Assembly: GCA_039812685.1 (NCBI GenBank)
Contig: JBDIBB010000057.1
Coordinates: 1-25,079, forward strand
DNA: 25,079 bases
Source: JBDIBB01 sp039812685
Lineage (GTDB): Bacteria > Acidobacteriota > Vicinamibacteria > Vicinamibacterales > JAFNAJ01
Direction of reading: 5' to 3'
Shown: one piece after another, positions 8,901 to 15,912 of the stretch
Position numbering within the stretch: position 1 is the first letter of the stretch
How the letters are laid out: each line of letters opens with the position of its first letter
The notes under the pieces: model-generated
What the model saw: only the letters and a program-made list of their open reading frames with translations
Told to the model about the DNA's origin: nothing
Database searches by the model: none
Translations under genes and position numbers: made by a program

Positions 8901-11900
8901 CCCCGTCGGGGGCTTCATCGCCCTGCCGTTCGTCAGCCTGAGCCCCGTCGTTGCGCCGTTCGCGTGCTATCCCGTGCTCAGCGGCCGGGCCACCGTCGTG
9001 CCCAACGGCACCCGGATCCGGGTCTCTGGCGAGAGCCTCGCGCCCAACGATCGCGAAGTGCTCGTCACCAACAGCACCCGCGGCACCACGCAGCGATTCG
9101 CCCGCAACGTCGTCGAACTCACGCTCGACATGACCGGCACGCTGGCCGACGCCTACACAGTGAAGGTCGCCGGGCCCGGGGGCGAACAGGCCGTGTCCTC
9201 CCTGGTGATCTCGGCCTCGCCGCAGTCCGAGACGGTGACGCTGCGGCTCGACATGGACCTGATCACGGTGCCCGTCGCCACGGTGACGATTCGCAACCTC
9301 ACCCGGGACATCGAACGCGTCTACGACGTCCCGCTGCCGCCCTTCGAGGTGGGTGTCGCCGGCGGTGGCTCCGACGGCTACCGTGTGGAGGTCGTCACCG
9401 CGGGCGGCCAGAAGCGGACGGTCGCGTTCGTGGCGCTCGGCAACCCCTACGGCTCGGGCAACTACCTGCTGAAGGTGCAGCCGGGCACCATCGATCCCAG
9501 CGCGAGCGAGGTGCCGCCGGGGACGCCGGGGAAGACCCGCACGCTGGTGCGCCTGACCAGCAGCGGTGGCCTGAACCTGGTGGTGTCCGACGACAAGATC
9601 GTGGCGGGCGGCGCCATGTTCGCCTTCGACGCCGAGCCGACCGACGAGTTCCGCCTGACGATCGAGTACACCGACGGCACGCACGAGACCGTGAGGATTC
9701 CCTCGTTCCGGCTCACGGTGACCAACCCGCAGACCGGCCGCGTCATCAAGACCATCATCGCCCCGGCCCCGCCGCGGGACGAGCCGCTCGAACTGTCGCC
9801 CATCAGCGACGACGTGCGGCCGCCGCGGGTGATTTCGGGGCCCACGCGCCAGAACAGCTTCGATCCGGCCGGCGTCATCGAGTTCCGCTTCAGCGAACCG
9901 ATGAACGCGGCGTCGATTGCCAACGTGTCGAACTTCGTCGTCCGCGACGCGCAGGGCCGGGTGGTGGGGGGGGAATTCCGTGTCTCCGACTTCAACCGGC
10001 GGATCACGTTCGTCCCGGCGGCGCCGCTGAAGCTCGGGCAGGAGTACTCGGTCACGCTCAAGGGCAACGACGCGCTCGGCGACCTGCTGGAGCCCGGCGG
10101 GGGCGGCATGACCGACCGATCGGGCAACGCGCTGCCGACCCTGCGCCTCACGCTGAAGACGTTCACACCGCGGTTGATGGGGACCGTCGGATCGGCCTTC
10201 GCCTTCAAGGATCCGGTGGTGCGCGCGAAGACCGTGGAGGGGCCGGGCGGCCCGCAGCGCAGGACCTACGTGGTGGCGACGACGGCCGGCACCGGTGACG
10301 AGGAGAAGGTGGTCGCCATCGACGTTACCGATCCGGCGATGCCGCAGAAGCGTGGCGGGTCGAGCGCCAAGGCGCCGTCGCGCCAGTTGATCACCGTGCT
10401 GGAGGGCGCGTCGTTCACCGACCGCGACGGCCAGCCGTTCTCCGGCGCGCTGGCCTTCACCTCCACGTTCAACACCTACTACACGTTCGGCGACTGGTAC
10501 GACGTCACCGACCCGGCCGCGCCACGCCATCTCGGCGGGAAGATCTTCACGACCAATCCCGACAACACGACCGGCTTCAACGACCGGGGCACGCTGAAGG
10601 TGCTGGGCTTCGGCAAGGGCGTGGCGATGCTGCCCACCTCGCAGGGCGTCACCTCGTATATCGCCATCGAGAAGGTGGGCGTTGCCGCGGCCGCCGCCAG
10701 CCAGAACGTGCCGGAGCGAGGCGCGCAGGATCGCGTCCTGGAGCCGTACTACGCCGGCGACTTCACCGACGTCGCGACCTACGGGGCGCAACTGGTGGCC
10801 CTCGAGCGATCGGCGCGCCGCCTCGAGATGCTCTCGCCCGACCTGGCACCGACCGCCGCGCTCGACCTGCCCGACGTCCCGCGGCGCGTGCGCACGGTGA
10901 CCGGCCTGGCGGTGGACGTGGACAAGGACGGCCTCATCACTCCGGAGGAGCAGTTCGATCTCGCGGTGGTCGGCGCCGAGGGCGCGGTGCTGCTGGTGGA
11001 TCTGCGGGCCGCCGACGCCCCGCAGGTGATCTCGCGCATTCCGCTTCCCGGTGTCACCGTCCGGAGCCTCGACGTCGACGTCGAGCGGAAGCGCCTGTTC
11101 GCCTCGGACTTCTCGCGCGTGTTCATGATCGATCTCTCGCGCCCGACGCAGGCGTTCAGCAGCGACGCCGACCGCGACGGCTACGACGATCGGGTGATCT
11201 GGCACGTGTCCGGCAGCGCCAACGGCGTGGCGGCCGACCCGGCCCGCGGCCTGATCTACGTGACCACGGATACCGGGCTCGACGTCTGGGCGGTCTACGA
11301 CAACTGCTGCGATCTCGGTGTCGACCTGGTGGCCCCGACGGTGACGCGCCAGGTGGGTGACCGTGAGACGCTGCTCGCCAGGGAGCGGCTGGGCCTGCAG
11401 ACCGGAATCGCCAAGGGCCTCGTCGCCGGCGCCTGCGGCCCCGTCACGATTCTCGAGCAGGGCAGCGGGGCGTGCCTCTGGAAGTCCAATCCGATCGCGG
11501 CGTGCTCTGACAACTACCAGCCTGGCCTGAGCGACCACGACTTCGAGGTGTTCGTCGCGGACGTGAGCGCGCCCGGCACCAAGGCGTGCATCGACGCCCT
11601 GTCGGCGGAGTTCACCGACCCGGTGACGAGGGCGCCGAAGGAGATCCCGTTGTCGACGGGCGGCGCAATCGCCTTCGAGGACATCTCGTTCTTCCCCGTC
11701 TCGCGTGCCGAGTTCGAGAACGCCAGGCTCAACGTGAACCCGCCGGTGGGCAGCGGCAGCGACGGGGCGGTGGGCGATCTCGGCCTGGGACGCCAGCAAC
11801 TGCTCCTCAAGTGGCTGCTGGAGGGAGAGTACATCGACGTGCCGGGCCAGAGCGTCGCCGGGCTCCCACTCGATCAGATCCTCGATCGCCTGCGCACGCA

Positions 11901-14900
11901 GACCGGCATTCCCCGGCTCGAAGGTCACGAGTGGGGCAACCTCATGGCCTTCAACCTGGCGAAGTCGAAGGTCTACCTGCGCATCGCCGGGGCGACGTCG
12001 GGCGAGTCGGCCTTCTACGAGTTCAACCTGAAGCAGTTGCACGACGCCGGCAAGGCCGGCATCCGCGCCACGCTCGCGCGGCTCGTCGATCACGCGGGCG
12101 GCGCGGCGCTCGTCCTCGACATCACGCGCGAACAGTACGCCCTCAACGGCTGCCGCGCCATCTCGCCCCTCATCGAGAACCCGATGGAGTGGCCGACCAA
12201 GCCGTGCACCTCGTTCGAGGAGTACGTCGCCTCGGCGGCCGCGCAGTCGCTGCTCACGATCCCCTCGCTCAACATCTTCACGCGCGACGAGGTGGCCCTG
12301 CAGGTGAACCGCTTCTACCGTGTCAAGGCCGACCAGGAACGCATCGGCGACGACGCGACGGCTGCCGGCTTCCTCCGGCTCGTGCACCGCTTCGTGTCCG
12401 ACACGGTGACGACCACCGCACCGACCTTCAACGCGCTGGTCGGGCAGGATCCCAACGCGTCGCAACGCCTGGCGAACGTGGCGAGGGCCGTGTCCGAGAG
12501 GGCCGCCGCCATGACGAAGGCGAAGGTCCACGTGGTGCCGCGGGTCTACAACCGGGGCTTCCGTGCCGGACAGGACCTGTCGGTGAAGTACTTCGTGAGA
12601 GGTCCCGGCCAGGGCACCACGGAAGCGGGCAGCACCCGCGTCAGCCTTGCCGGGGGCGACGAGCAGTATCTCGCCTACAAGCGCAACCCCGACGGCACGA
12701 TCCAGCTCGACGCCGACGGCGCGGCGGTGAAGCAGTTCACGCTGGGGCCGATCGACATGACCCAGGCCCTGGGCCAGCTCGGGCACTTCGCCTTCACGAT
12801 CGACCTGCCCGAGCGGACGATGCAGGAGGCCGTGCGCGAGAACAACATCGGCGGGGCGTTCTACTACGTGCTGGATCCCGGCAGCTCCACCCTGCCGTCG
12901 GCGCCCCCGACGCTGCCGAACCCGCCGGGCGTGGACGCTGGCGCGCTGGAGTCCGATCCCGGCTGCGAGGACGCGCCGTCACTGCGCGTCTCCGAGGCCG
13001 TCATCATCGACGGCCAGCCCCACAGCGGCACGGTGACGCTCGGCACGGGCCAGCGGATCACGGTGCGGCTGCAGGTCCGCAACTTCTCTGGCGAGGCGAT
13101 CGGCGGCGTCGCGGCGTGCGACACCCTCGGCAACCTCTGCTACGACGTGGGCACGCTGGCGCCCGGACAGACCTGGACGAAGGACATCACCTTCACCGTG
13201 CCCGAGGTCGGCGCCGTCGTGGAGGGCCAGCCGTCGGCGTTCTCGGCCACCGCCGGCGTCCAGGCGGGCGCGCCGCTGCGGATTGTCTCCTCGTGCGAAG
13301 CGTACCTCGTCACGACGTACGACCCCGATCCGAACCCGGTCGGCGACGCCTCGACGGTGATGGCCGGTGGCAGGGCCGTGCGCTGGTATCGCGTCATCCG
13401 CCGCGACACGGGGGATCCGGCGCCGGGCGTCGCCGTGCAGGTGACCACCACCGGTTCGGTGACCGGCACCTTCACGTTCACGACCGACGCCGAGGGCGTC
13501 GTGAGCGTCGGCAGCGTGCCCGGGCTCGCCATCGAGGCGCCCAGCACCGCGAGCGGGCCGTTCACGGCGAAGTTCACCAAGGTGGGCGGCGCGAACTTCG
13601 CGTGCACGATTCCGCCCGAGTTCACCGTTATCGTGAAGGACTTCGAGTTCACCGACGCGTTGAAGCTCGGCGGGGCGGTGAGCGGCGCGTTCGCGCTGGC
13701 CACCGGGAAGGCCTCGCTCGGGCTCGGCGGGTCGTTCACGCTCGCGCTGACGGGTCAGCAGAACGGCGGCGGCAGCCCGACGTTCAGCAAGCTGCAGTTG
13801 AGCCGGTCGGCGGAGGTGAGGGGTGGCTTCGGCGTGGAGGGCGCCTTGTTCAAGGTGGGCCTGGCCGCCGGTGCCACCGCCCAGTTGTCCGGGCCCGCGG
13901 CCACGGCGTCGGCCGGCGTGGCCCTCACGGCCGGCGACAAGTTCCTGTTTCCCACCCTGCCCCTGAGCCCGGGCGACGGGGCCGCCGTCGCCGGCATCCT
14001 GCTGGATTCCGCGTCGCGGGCGAACATCCTGACCGGGCCTGGCGGCGTGATTGGCGGATGGGTGCTGCGCCGGCTCGCGAACCTCGCGACCGGGTACGAG
14101 CAGAAGCGCATCTCCTACTCAGGCGGCGTGGCGGCCTCCGCCGGCGCCGGCGTGTCGGTGTTCAGCTTCAAGGCCGGCCTGGGCAACGCGCTGTTCGAGG
14201 GCGACCCGGCCTTCGCGATCGGCCTGGGCGCGGACGCCAAGGGCACCCTGGCCATCTCCTTCGAGAACAGGCTCGTCGACCAGCAGATCGTCGGCGCCGT
14301 GGACCTGTCGGCAGAGGCCGCCGCGGCGCTCACCATCGACGCGGCCACGCTGGCCCAGAACGCCAACATCGACGCCATCCCGGCCGACGTCTCGGTGCGC
14401 AAGGCGCAGAAGGACCAGATGACGAAGATCGGCACGCGCCTGAAGACCGTCGCGTCCTTCGGCGGCGGCGTCAGCGAGGGCGGCCGCATCATCGTCACGG
14501 TGGACGGGTCGGGCGGCAGCCTCTCGGTGAAGAAGATCGAGGCGTCGTTCGTGGGCCGCAAGCAGTTCGGCATGAAGGTGCTCGGCAGCGCCGTCACCAA
14601 CGACGGCGAGGGGCGGCGCGAGACGGTCACCTACACGGCCGAACAGAAGAAGGTCATCGACGAGATCCTGAAGGTGATGCCGGCGGTGACGGCGTTGGCC
14701 TCACCGGCGGCCGTCTCGGGCATCCCGAACCCCGCCGTCGGCGGCATCAACCTCCCGGGCCCCACCGCCATTTACGAGAAGATCGTCGAGTTCGCGCGGC
14801 TGATCCTCGCCGACGGCACCTACACCGTGTCGCTCGAGAAGGGCAACGGGCTCGCGGTGCCGCTCGGGTTCAACATCCGCGTCCTCGGGACCGGCGTCGA

Positions 14901-15912
14901 CGTGCTGGCCACGCCGTCGGCCGACCACACCGTGTCGCACACGCAGGAGAAGGGCGTGTTCCGCGGTGCGCGCGAGTTCCGTCTCGAGGACTACAGCGGG
15001 GTGAACGTCCCCCTTCAGGGCGGCCTCGACACGGTGGCCACGATGACCAGCGCCATCACCGGCATCAGCTTCGCTGGCGATCCCGGCGTCTCGCCCGCCC
15101 AGCGGTCGTTCAACGAGAACACCGGCGAAGGCGAGATCTCGACGACGCACTCGGCGCGCCTGCGGCTGAGGGGCCGCGCCGACTACGACAGGGTGCGGGA
15201 CGTCATCGGCCTGGCCTACACCGGCGTCGCCGGCCCGCTGCGGCCCGAGCCGTACCGGCCGGCGCAGACCGAGGGCCCCACCGGCCGCCCGCGTTACGGT
15301 CTCGGGGGCTTCCACTACTTCGACCCCGCTGGCGCGACGCTCGAGAACCCCGCCACGCTCGTCATGGACTACTACGACGACGAGCTGTCAGGGCTCGACG
15401 AGGCGTCGATCCGCATCTACCGCTGGAACGATGACCGCAACGACTGGGACTACGTCGGCGGCGACCTCGACATGGCCACCAACACCGTGACCACCACCGT
15501 GACCGGGCTGGGCACCTACACGCTGGGCGCCCGGATGCCGGCCGGCGACATCGCGTTCACGGTGCTGTCGGCGCAGGTGTCGGACGCCGGGCTGCCGTCG
15601 GCCTCGACGGTAGTGGTACTCGAAAGCAGCGTGATCGGCCAGAACGACGGATCGATCGCTCCGGCAGGCACCGTGATCCACCTGCGGAGCCTGGCGCCGT
15701 TCGGCATCGGCGGCGACGAGCAGATGGCCTTCGGGGTGATCACGAGTCCGGATGCGAGCGAGATGGAGGGCGTGCAGGCGGTGGTGGGCGATGACGGCCG
15801 GATCCGCCTCACCGTCGAGTTGCCGGGCGTGCAGTCCGCGGTCCGGCTCCTCGCCTTCTCGGACGCCGGCACGGCGCTCGGCGATCGCGTCACCGTGTGG
15901 GACCTGCCATGA
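2956..15912 (+). CDS. Giant secreted multidomain protein: PKD, Ig-like, ZU5-like and beta-propeller-like modules (4318 aa)
   Basis: From the GTG start the protein begins with a signal peptide (about 1-28, ending AVAQA), then a TIG-like segment. Six PKD domains follow (202-741, about 90 residues each, with SSDPDGD and WSFGDG motifs). Next are three Ig-like domains (742-1032, opening TPPLV, SDPVV, APPTV), a carboxypeptidase-regulatory-like domain (1033-1123), ZU5-like segments (about 1124-1525), SbsA-type Ig domains (about 1611-1719 and 2289-2405), a beta-propeller-like region (about 2406-2785), an unrecognised module (about 2786-3308), CARDB-like and Big_1-like domains (about 3339-3564), a Gly-rich beta region (about 3565-3888) and a C-terminal ZU5-like domain (about 4116-4200). 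No LPXTG-like anchor or C-terminal transmembrane helix is visible. A surface fibre, adhesin or matrix protein is inferred. It is the first gene of the operon, and its stop overlaps the parvulin start. Domain boundaries are by eye. Confidence 0.9.
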   Translation: MTRRPILLAHIGLAALAMLAAARPAVAQAPKITSVVPGAASAEATVRVTGGGVPVAGTITAVSAPDATGTLRRLTVRVPQGLPVGTAAVTVRNTATGLTGAGASLEVVEFSASPSTVVPGQALDLEMALQGNAAFDPVANRVTLGAGLTVNSVRLSSPTRLTVNVTVNAAAALGPRNASVLTPVMTAVRAGALQVVAQGPPNAPPVAVIAGPRSGEVGTPLVFDGSQSSDPDGDPLTYEWSFGDGATAAGVAATHAYAGASGSPFTVTLTVRDGRGGVGTAQQTVAVSMPPPANRAPTAVLTATPATPQVGAVVVFDASGSTDPDGDVLSYSWTFGDGAVGSGVVASHAYATRGPFTVTLTVDDGRGGIATAQSVVAPTLPPGENRAPTAVITSFARALTGAPLVFDGRGSFDPDGDGLSYRWQFGDGAEGSGPEATHAFASAGSYVVTLTVSDGRGGDGTATRTVTIAPPPAQNQAPTAVIVAPSAGTTGQPVIFASTGSGDPDGDALSFVWAFGDGTSGGGVSVAKTFASPGPFIVTLTASDGRGGVATTTHAIAIAPPAQTNASPSAVILSADRVAAGQPLLLNGGASSDPDGDPLAFLWSFEGGGTAAGESASHTFAGAGTFTVSLTVTDGRGGSDTATRSIRVDEATANRAPRAVIGGAGAGVTGVELIVDGRGSSDPEGDALTFAWTSGVAGASSAGATAAFTYDQPGTFTVTLTVTDTAGNSDTATRAIVIEAAPDRTPPLVTLGGPAAALPGAQVLFTAVATDDVGVTALRFEVDGLAGAEPTELPAPPFTRALTLPAVASPGQQVRVTATARDAAGNAGTATAVLTIASLPDISDPVVALSAPPRAAAGEAVTLLARVADDRGVARVVFLLDGAEVGAGEVEPFQVTATVPAGARPGTFVLALARAVDLSGNTAESAAQIAVVAAPDTAPPTVVLDTPAEVIAGAMLPILATAQDDTGVAAVTFDVSGITLPAVLSPPYEASYPVPGSALPGSHLTIRAVARDFSDNAGEATRSVKVVAPPSSTRGVVSGEVYDDTTGLPLPGVTVTLTGTAASGGAYGQTTVTDARGRYVLRAAAGTGRLLITSAGYTRVDRAVTIRGGMAVEAFDARLTPAAGGDAIVSSVLGGTVEDSGVSLAIEPGSLAADAAIRLVAVGQQGLVNRLPAGWSPVAGVDVAPWSARFMGGAQLRAGNTYALPSSTPLVLARYDEAEGAWLVVGGVAVDGSRQFITGTIDGGGQYAVLLADTVPAAPPAAAAGGRLRGLEAPVLPTALDASLAPRPRVLFYAPGARSVVSGRVAGATPLSSGAPLQARVSEIYTFHDAGVATVVPFVADLTFFQTGAGTNGLGASTPVTPSLVFEAIALREGVITVDLFVPPQGGATPIAGPDGSTIAGRNGESLLVPFGALEEQTPIVLDTLAAADLGLALPQGFGVIAALQIDFQGRFAAESILSVPAPPGFTDAGRLLLLQVQDVGGQTHLVLRGVARLIGDRLVTSTRVGDQATVLTGVRDPGRYLLVEVDGAIGFAAGQVTAADASPAAGAVVFASTLPLTALTTVDGRFFAAGRAGANLLTARDLARSDVASKDATLVAGAVAPVGLSLSAQPPRVTRVSPADQATDVALSTPVVITFSEPIDPASIAGSGAGHVLLVDAGGAIVAGSLALSGGNSVLTFRPGSPLLPNTRYTVLVGTGVRDVSGYGLTRAFQASFLSLDTAPPPPPPAGAITAAVPDAQGRTTVRATQGSASPRDTVRIVNVTTGAITPVLVDPDGGFTVVVPVSLKDRLRVRIADAAGNETVVDLGAFRQVNADGSVSTVVGSEGGIVEGPGGTGARIKPGTFPDGAVVRIGAVDVATLPVHVAPELAGVLSMQAALEVDFGGATPQQYVDLMFPARGDERPDGDWIVTQVVEFYGQRLLNAVDTAKFKQGRIVTSSPPCPGVLAAGVYGAMRSTQSVGINYSQFYNQYGTQWPMNLETSFVPVGGFIALPFVSLSPVVAPFACYPVLSGRATVVPNGTRIRVSGESLAPNDREVLVTNSTRGTTQRFARNVVELTLDMTGTLADAYTVKVAGPGGEQAVSSLVISASPQSETVTLRLDMDLITVPVATVTIRNLTRDIERVYDVPLPPFEVGVAGGGSDGYRVEVVTAGGQKRTVAFVALGNPYGSGNYLLKVQPGTIDPSASEVPPGTPGKTRTLVRLTSSGGLNLVVSDDKIVAGGAMFAFDAEPTDEFRLTIEYTDGTHETVRIPSFRLTVTNPQTGRVIKTIIAPAPPRDEPLELSPISDDVRPPRVISGPTRQNSFDPAGVIEFRFSEPMNAASIANVSNFVVRDAQGRVVGGEFRVSDFNRRITFVPAAPLKLGQEYSVTLKGNDALGDLLEPGGGGMTDRSGNALPTLRLTLKTFTPRLMGTVGSAFAFKDPVVRAKTVEGPGGPQRRTYVVATTAGTGDEEKVVAIDVTDPAMPQKRGGSSAKAPSRQLITVLEGASFTDRDGQPFSGALAFTSTFNTYYTFGDWYDVTDPAAPRHLGGKIFTTNPDNTTGFNDRGTLKVLGFGKGVAMLPTSQGVTSYIAIEKVGVAAAAASQNVPERGAQDRVLEPYYAGDFTDVATYGAQLVALERSARRLEMLSPDLAPTAALDLPDVPRRVRTVTGLAVDVDKDGLITPEEQFDLAVVGAEGAVLLVDLRAADAPQVISRIPLPGVTVRSLDVDVERKRLFASDFSRVFMIDLSRPTQAFSSDADRDGYDDRVIWHVSGSANGVAADPARGLIYVTTDTGLDVWAVYDNCCDLGVDLVAPTVTRQVGDRETLLARERLGLQTGIAKGLVAGACGPVTILEQGSGACLWKSNPIAACSDNYQPGLSDHDFEVFVADVSAPGTKACIDALSAEFTDPVTRAPKEIPLSTGGAIAFEDISFFPVSRAEFENARLNVNPPVGSGSDGAVGDLGLGRQQLLLKWLLEGEYIDVPGQSVAGLPLDQILDRLRTQTGIPRLEGHEWGNLMAFNLAKSKVYLRIAGATSGESAFYEFNLKQLHDAGKAGIRATLARLVDHAGGAALVLDITREQYALNGCRAISPLIENPMEWPTKPCTSFEEYVASAAAQSLLTIPSLNIFTRDEVALQVNRFYRVKADQERIGDDATAAGFLRLVHRFVSDTVTTTAPTFNALVGQDPNASQRLANVARAVSERAAAMTKAKVHVVPRVYNRGFRAGQDLSVKYFVRGPGQGTTEAGSTRVSLAGGDEQYLAYKRNPDGTIQLDADGAAVKQFTLGPIDMTQALGQLGHFAFTIDLPERTMQEAVRENNIGGAFYYVLDPGSSTLPSAPPTLPNPPGVDAGALESDPGCEDAPSLRVSEAVIIDGQPHSGTVTLGTGQRITVRLQVRNFSGEAIGGVAACDTLGNLCYDVGTLAPGQTWTKDITFTVPEVGAVVEGQPSAFSATAGVQAGAPLRIVSSCEAYLVTTYDPDPNPVGDASTVMAGGRAVRWYRVIRRDTGDPAPGVAVQVTTTGSVTGTFTFTTDAEGVVSVGSVPGLAIEAPSTASGPFTAKFTKVGGANFACTIPPEFTVIVKDFEFTDALKLGGAVSGAFALATGKASLGLGGSFTLALTGQQNGGGSPTFSKLQLSRSAEVRGGFGVEGALFKVGLAAGATAQLSGPAATASAGVALTAGDKFLFPTLPLSPGDGAAVAGILLDSASRANILTGPGGVIGGWVLRRLANLATGYEQKRISYSGGVAASAGAGVSVFSFKAGLGNALFEGDPAFAIGLGADAKGTLAISFENRLVDQQIVGAVDLSAEAAAALTIDAATLAQNANIDAIPADVSVRKAQKDQMTKIGTRLKTVASFGGGVSEGGRIIVTVDGSGGSLSVKKIEASFVGRKQFGMKVLGSAVTNDGEGRRETVTYTAEQKKVIDEILKVMPAVTALASPAAVSGIPNPAVGGINLPGPTAIYEKIVEFARLILADGTYTVSLEKGNGLAVPLGFNIRVLGTGVDVLATPSADHTVSHTQEKGVFRGAREFRLEDYSGVNVPLQGGLDTVATMTSAITGISFAGDPGVSPAQRSFNENTGEGEISTTHSARLRLRGRADYDRVRDVIGLAYTGVAGPLRPEPYRPAQTEGPTGRPRYGLGGFHYFDPAGATLENPATLVMDYYDDELSGLDEASIRIYRWNDDRNDWDYVGGDLDMATNTVTTTVTGLGTYTLGARMPAGDIAFTVLSAQVSDAGLPSASTVVVLESSVIGQNDGSIAPAGTVIHLRSLAPFGIGGDEQMAFGVITSPDASEMEGVQAVVGDDGRIRLTVELPGVQSAVRLLAFSDAGTALGDRVTVWDLP
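3559..5178 (+). repeat. Six tandem PKD-domain repeats of about 270 bp
   Basis: Units start at Asn codons 3559, 3835, 4108, 4378, 4648 and 4915, giving spacings of 276, 273, 270, 270 and 267 bases. Each unit carries N-x-(A/S)-P, a DPDGD-type turn (DPEGD in the last), a W-x-FGDG-type strand in the first four, and most end in a TVTLTV-DGRGG-like strand. Unit 5 has FEGGG instead of FGDG, and unit 6 has lost the motif and ends DTAGNSDTA, grading into the Ig-like domains that follow. PKD domains are extracellular beta-sandwich spacers in adhesins, proteases and polysaccharidases. Confidence 0.9.
9966..9973 (+). repeat. Homopolymer of eight G inside the giant gene
   Basis: Eight consecutive G encode part of Val-Val-Gly-Gly-Glu (residues about 2336-2340) within the second SbsA-like Ig domain. 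It is the longest G or C run I saw in the window; a run of seven C lies at 4095-4101. The frame is intact across it here. A one-base slip would truncate the protein near its middle. Confidence 0.8.
10171..11310 (+). other. Beta-propeller-like region with calcium-loop motifs in the first giant protein
   Basis: Several short units resemble propeller blades that report a state by name: VVAIDVTDPAMPQKRGG, YDVTDPAAPRHLGGKI, VLLVDLRAADAPQVISRIPLPG, RLFASDFSRVFMIDLSRP and GLIYVTTDTGLDVWAVYD. The 'D(V/L)(T/R).. P..(G/S)' pattern recalls LVIVD or YVTN-type repeats. Two calcium-loop-like sequences sit in it: DVDKDGLITPEE (about 10915-10950), like an EF-hand or dockerin loop, and DADRDGYDD (about 11167-11193), like a thrombospondin type 3 repeat. 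Blade count and fold are not certain by eye. Confidence 0.5.
11311..12880 (+). other. Unrecognised non-Ig module in the first giant protein
   Basis: About 520 residues break the Ig-like pattern. The region starts next to a Cys-Cys pair (11305-11310) and contains further Cys (in GACGP, GACLW, AACSDN, KACID, NGCRA and KPCTS). It has several likely helices (RQQLLLKWLLEGEY, LDQILDRLRTQTG, FYEFNLKQLHDAGKAG, FLRLVHRFVSDTV, RLANVARAVSERAAAM). Invariant-looking motifs such as LEGHEWGNLMAFNLAKSK are present. I cannot match it to a named family, and I see no complete catalytic motif that would justify an enzymatic call. It separates the propeller-like region from a CARDB-like domain ending near NNIGGAFYYVLDP. 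Confidence 0.5.
13648..14620 (+). other. Gly-rich alternating beta region in the first giant protein
   Basis: This stretch (residues about 3565-3888) is rich in Gly and Ala. It has strands with alternating small or hydrophobic residues: KASLGLGGSFTLALTG, AEVRGGFGVEGALFKVGLA, GVAASAGAGVSVFSFKAGLG and AFAIGLGADAKGTLAISFEN. Such alternation is typical of amphipathic beta-strands in beta-barrels or beta-helices. Whether it inserts in an outer membrane or is simply a soluble beta-solenoid cannot be told by eye. Confidence 0.4.
15909..15912 (+). promoter_or_regulatory. ATGA stop-start overlap coupling giant gene 1 to the parvulin gene
   Basis: The TGA stop of the giant gene (15910-15912) overlaps the ATG of the next gene (15909-15911). 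No strong ribosome binding site precedes this ATG (only a GTGGGA-like stretch), which fits translation by re-initiation or coupling. Confidence 0.85.

Noticed and set aside
7582..12786. Minus-strand open frame of about 1730 codons
   Set aside because: It is antisense to the first giant gene with the same low-complexity Arg/His/Gly-rich translation, so it is a compositional shadow.
11586..15434. Plus-strand open frame of about 1280 codons in another frame of the first giant gene
   Set aside because: Its translation is an Arg-rich shadow, and the giant protein's frame is continuous and domain-bearing across the same bases.
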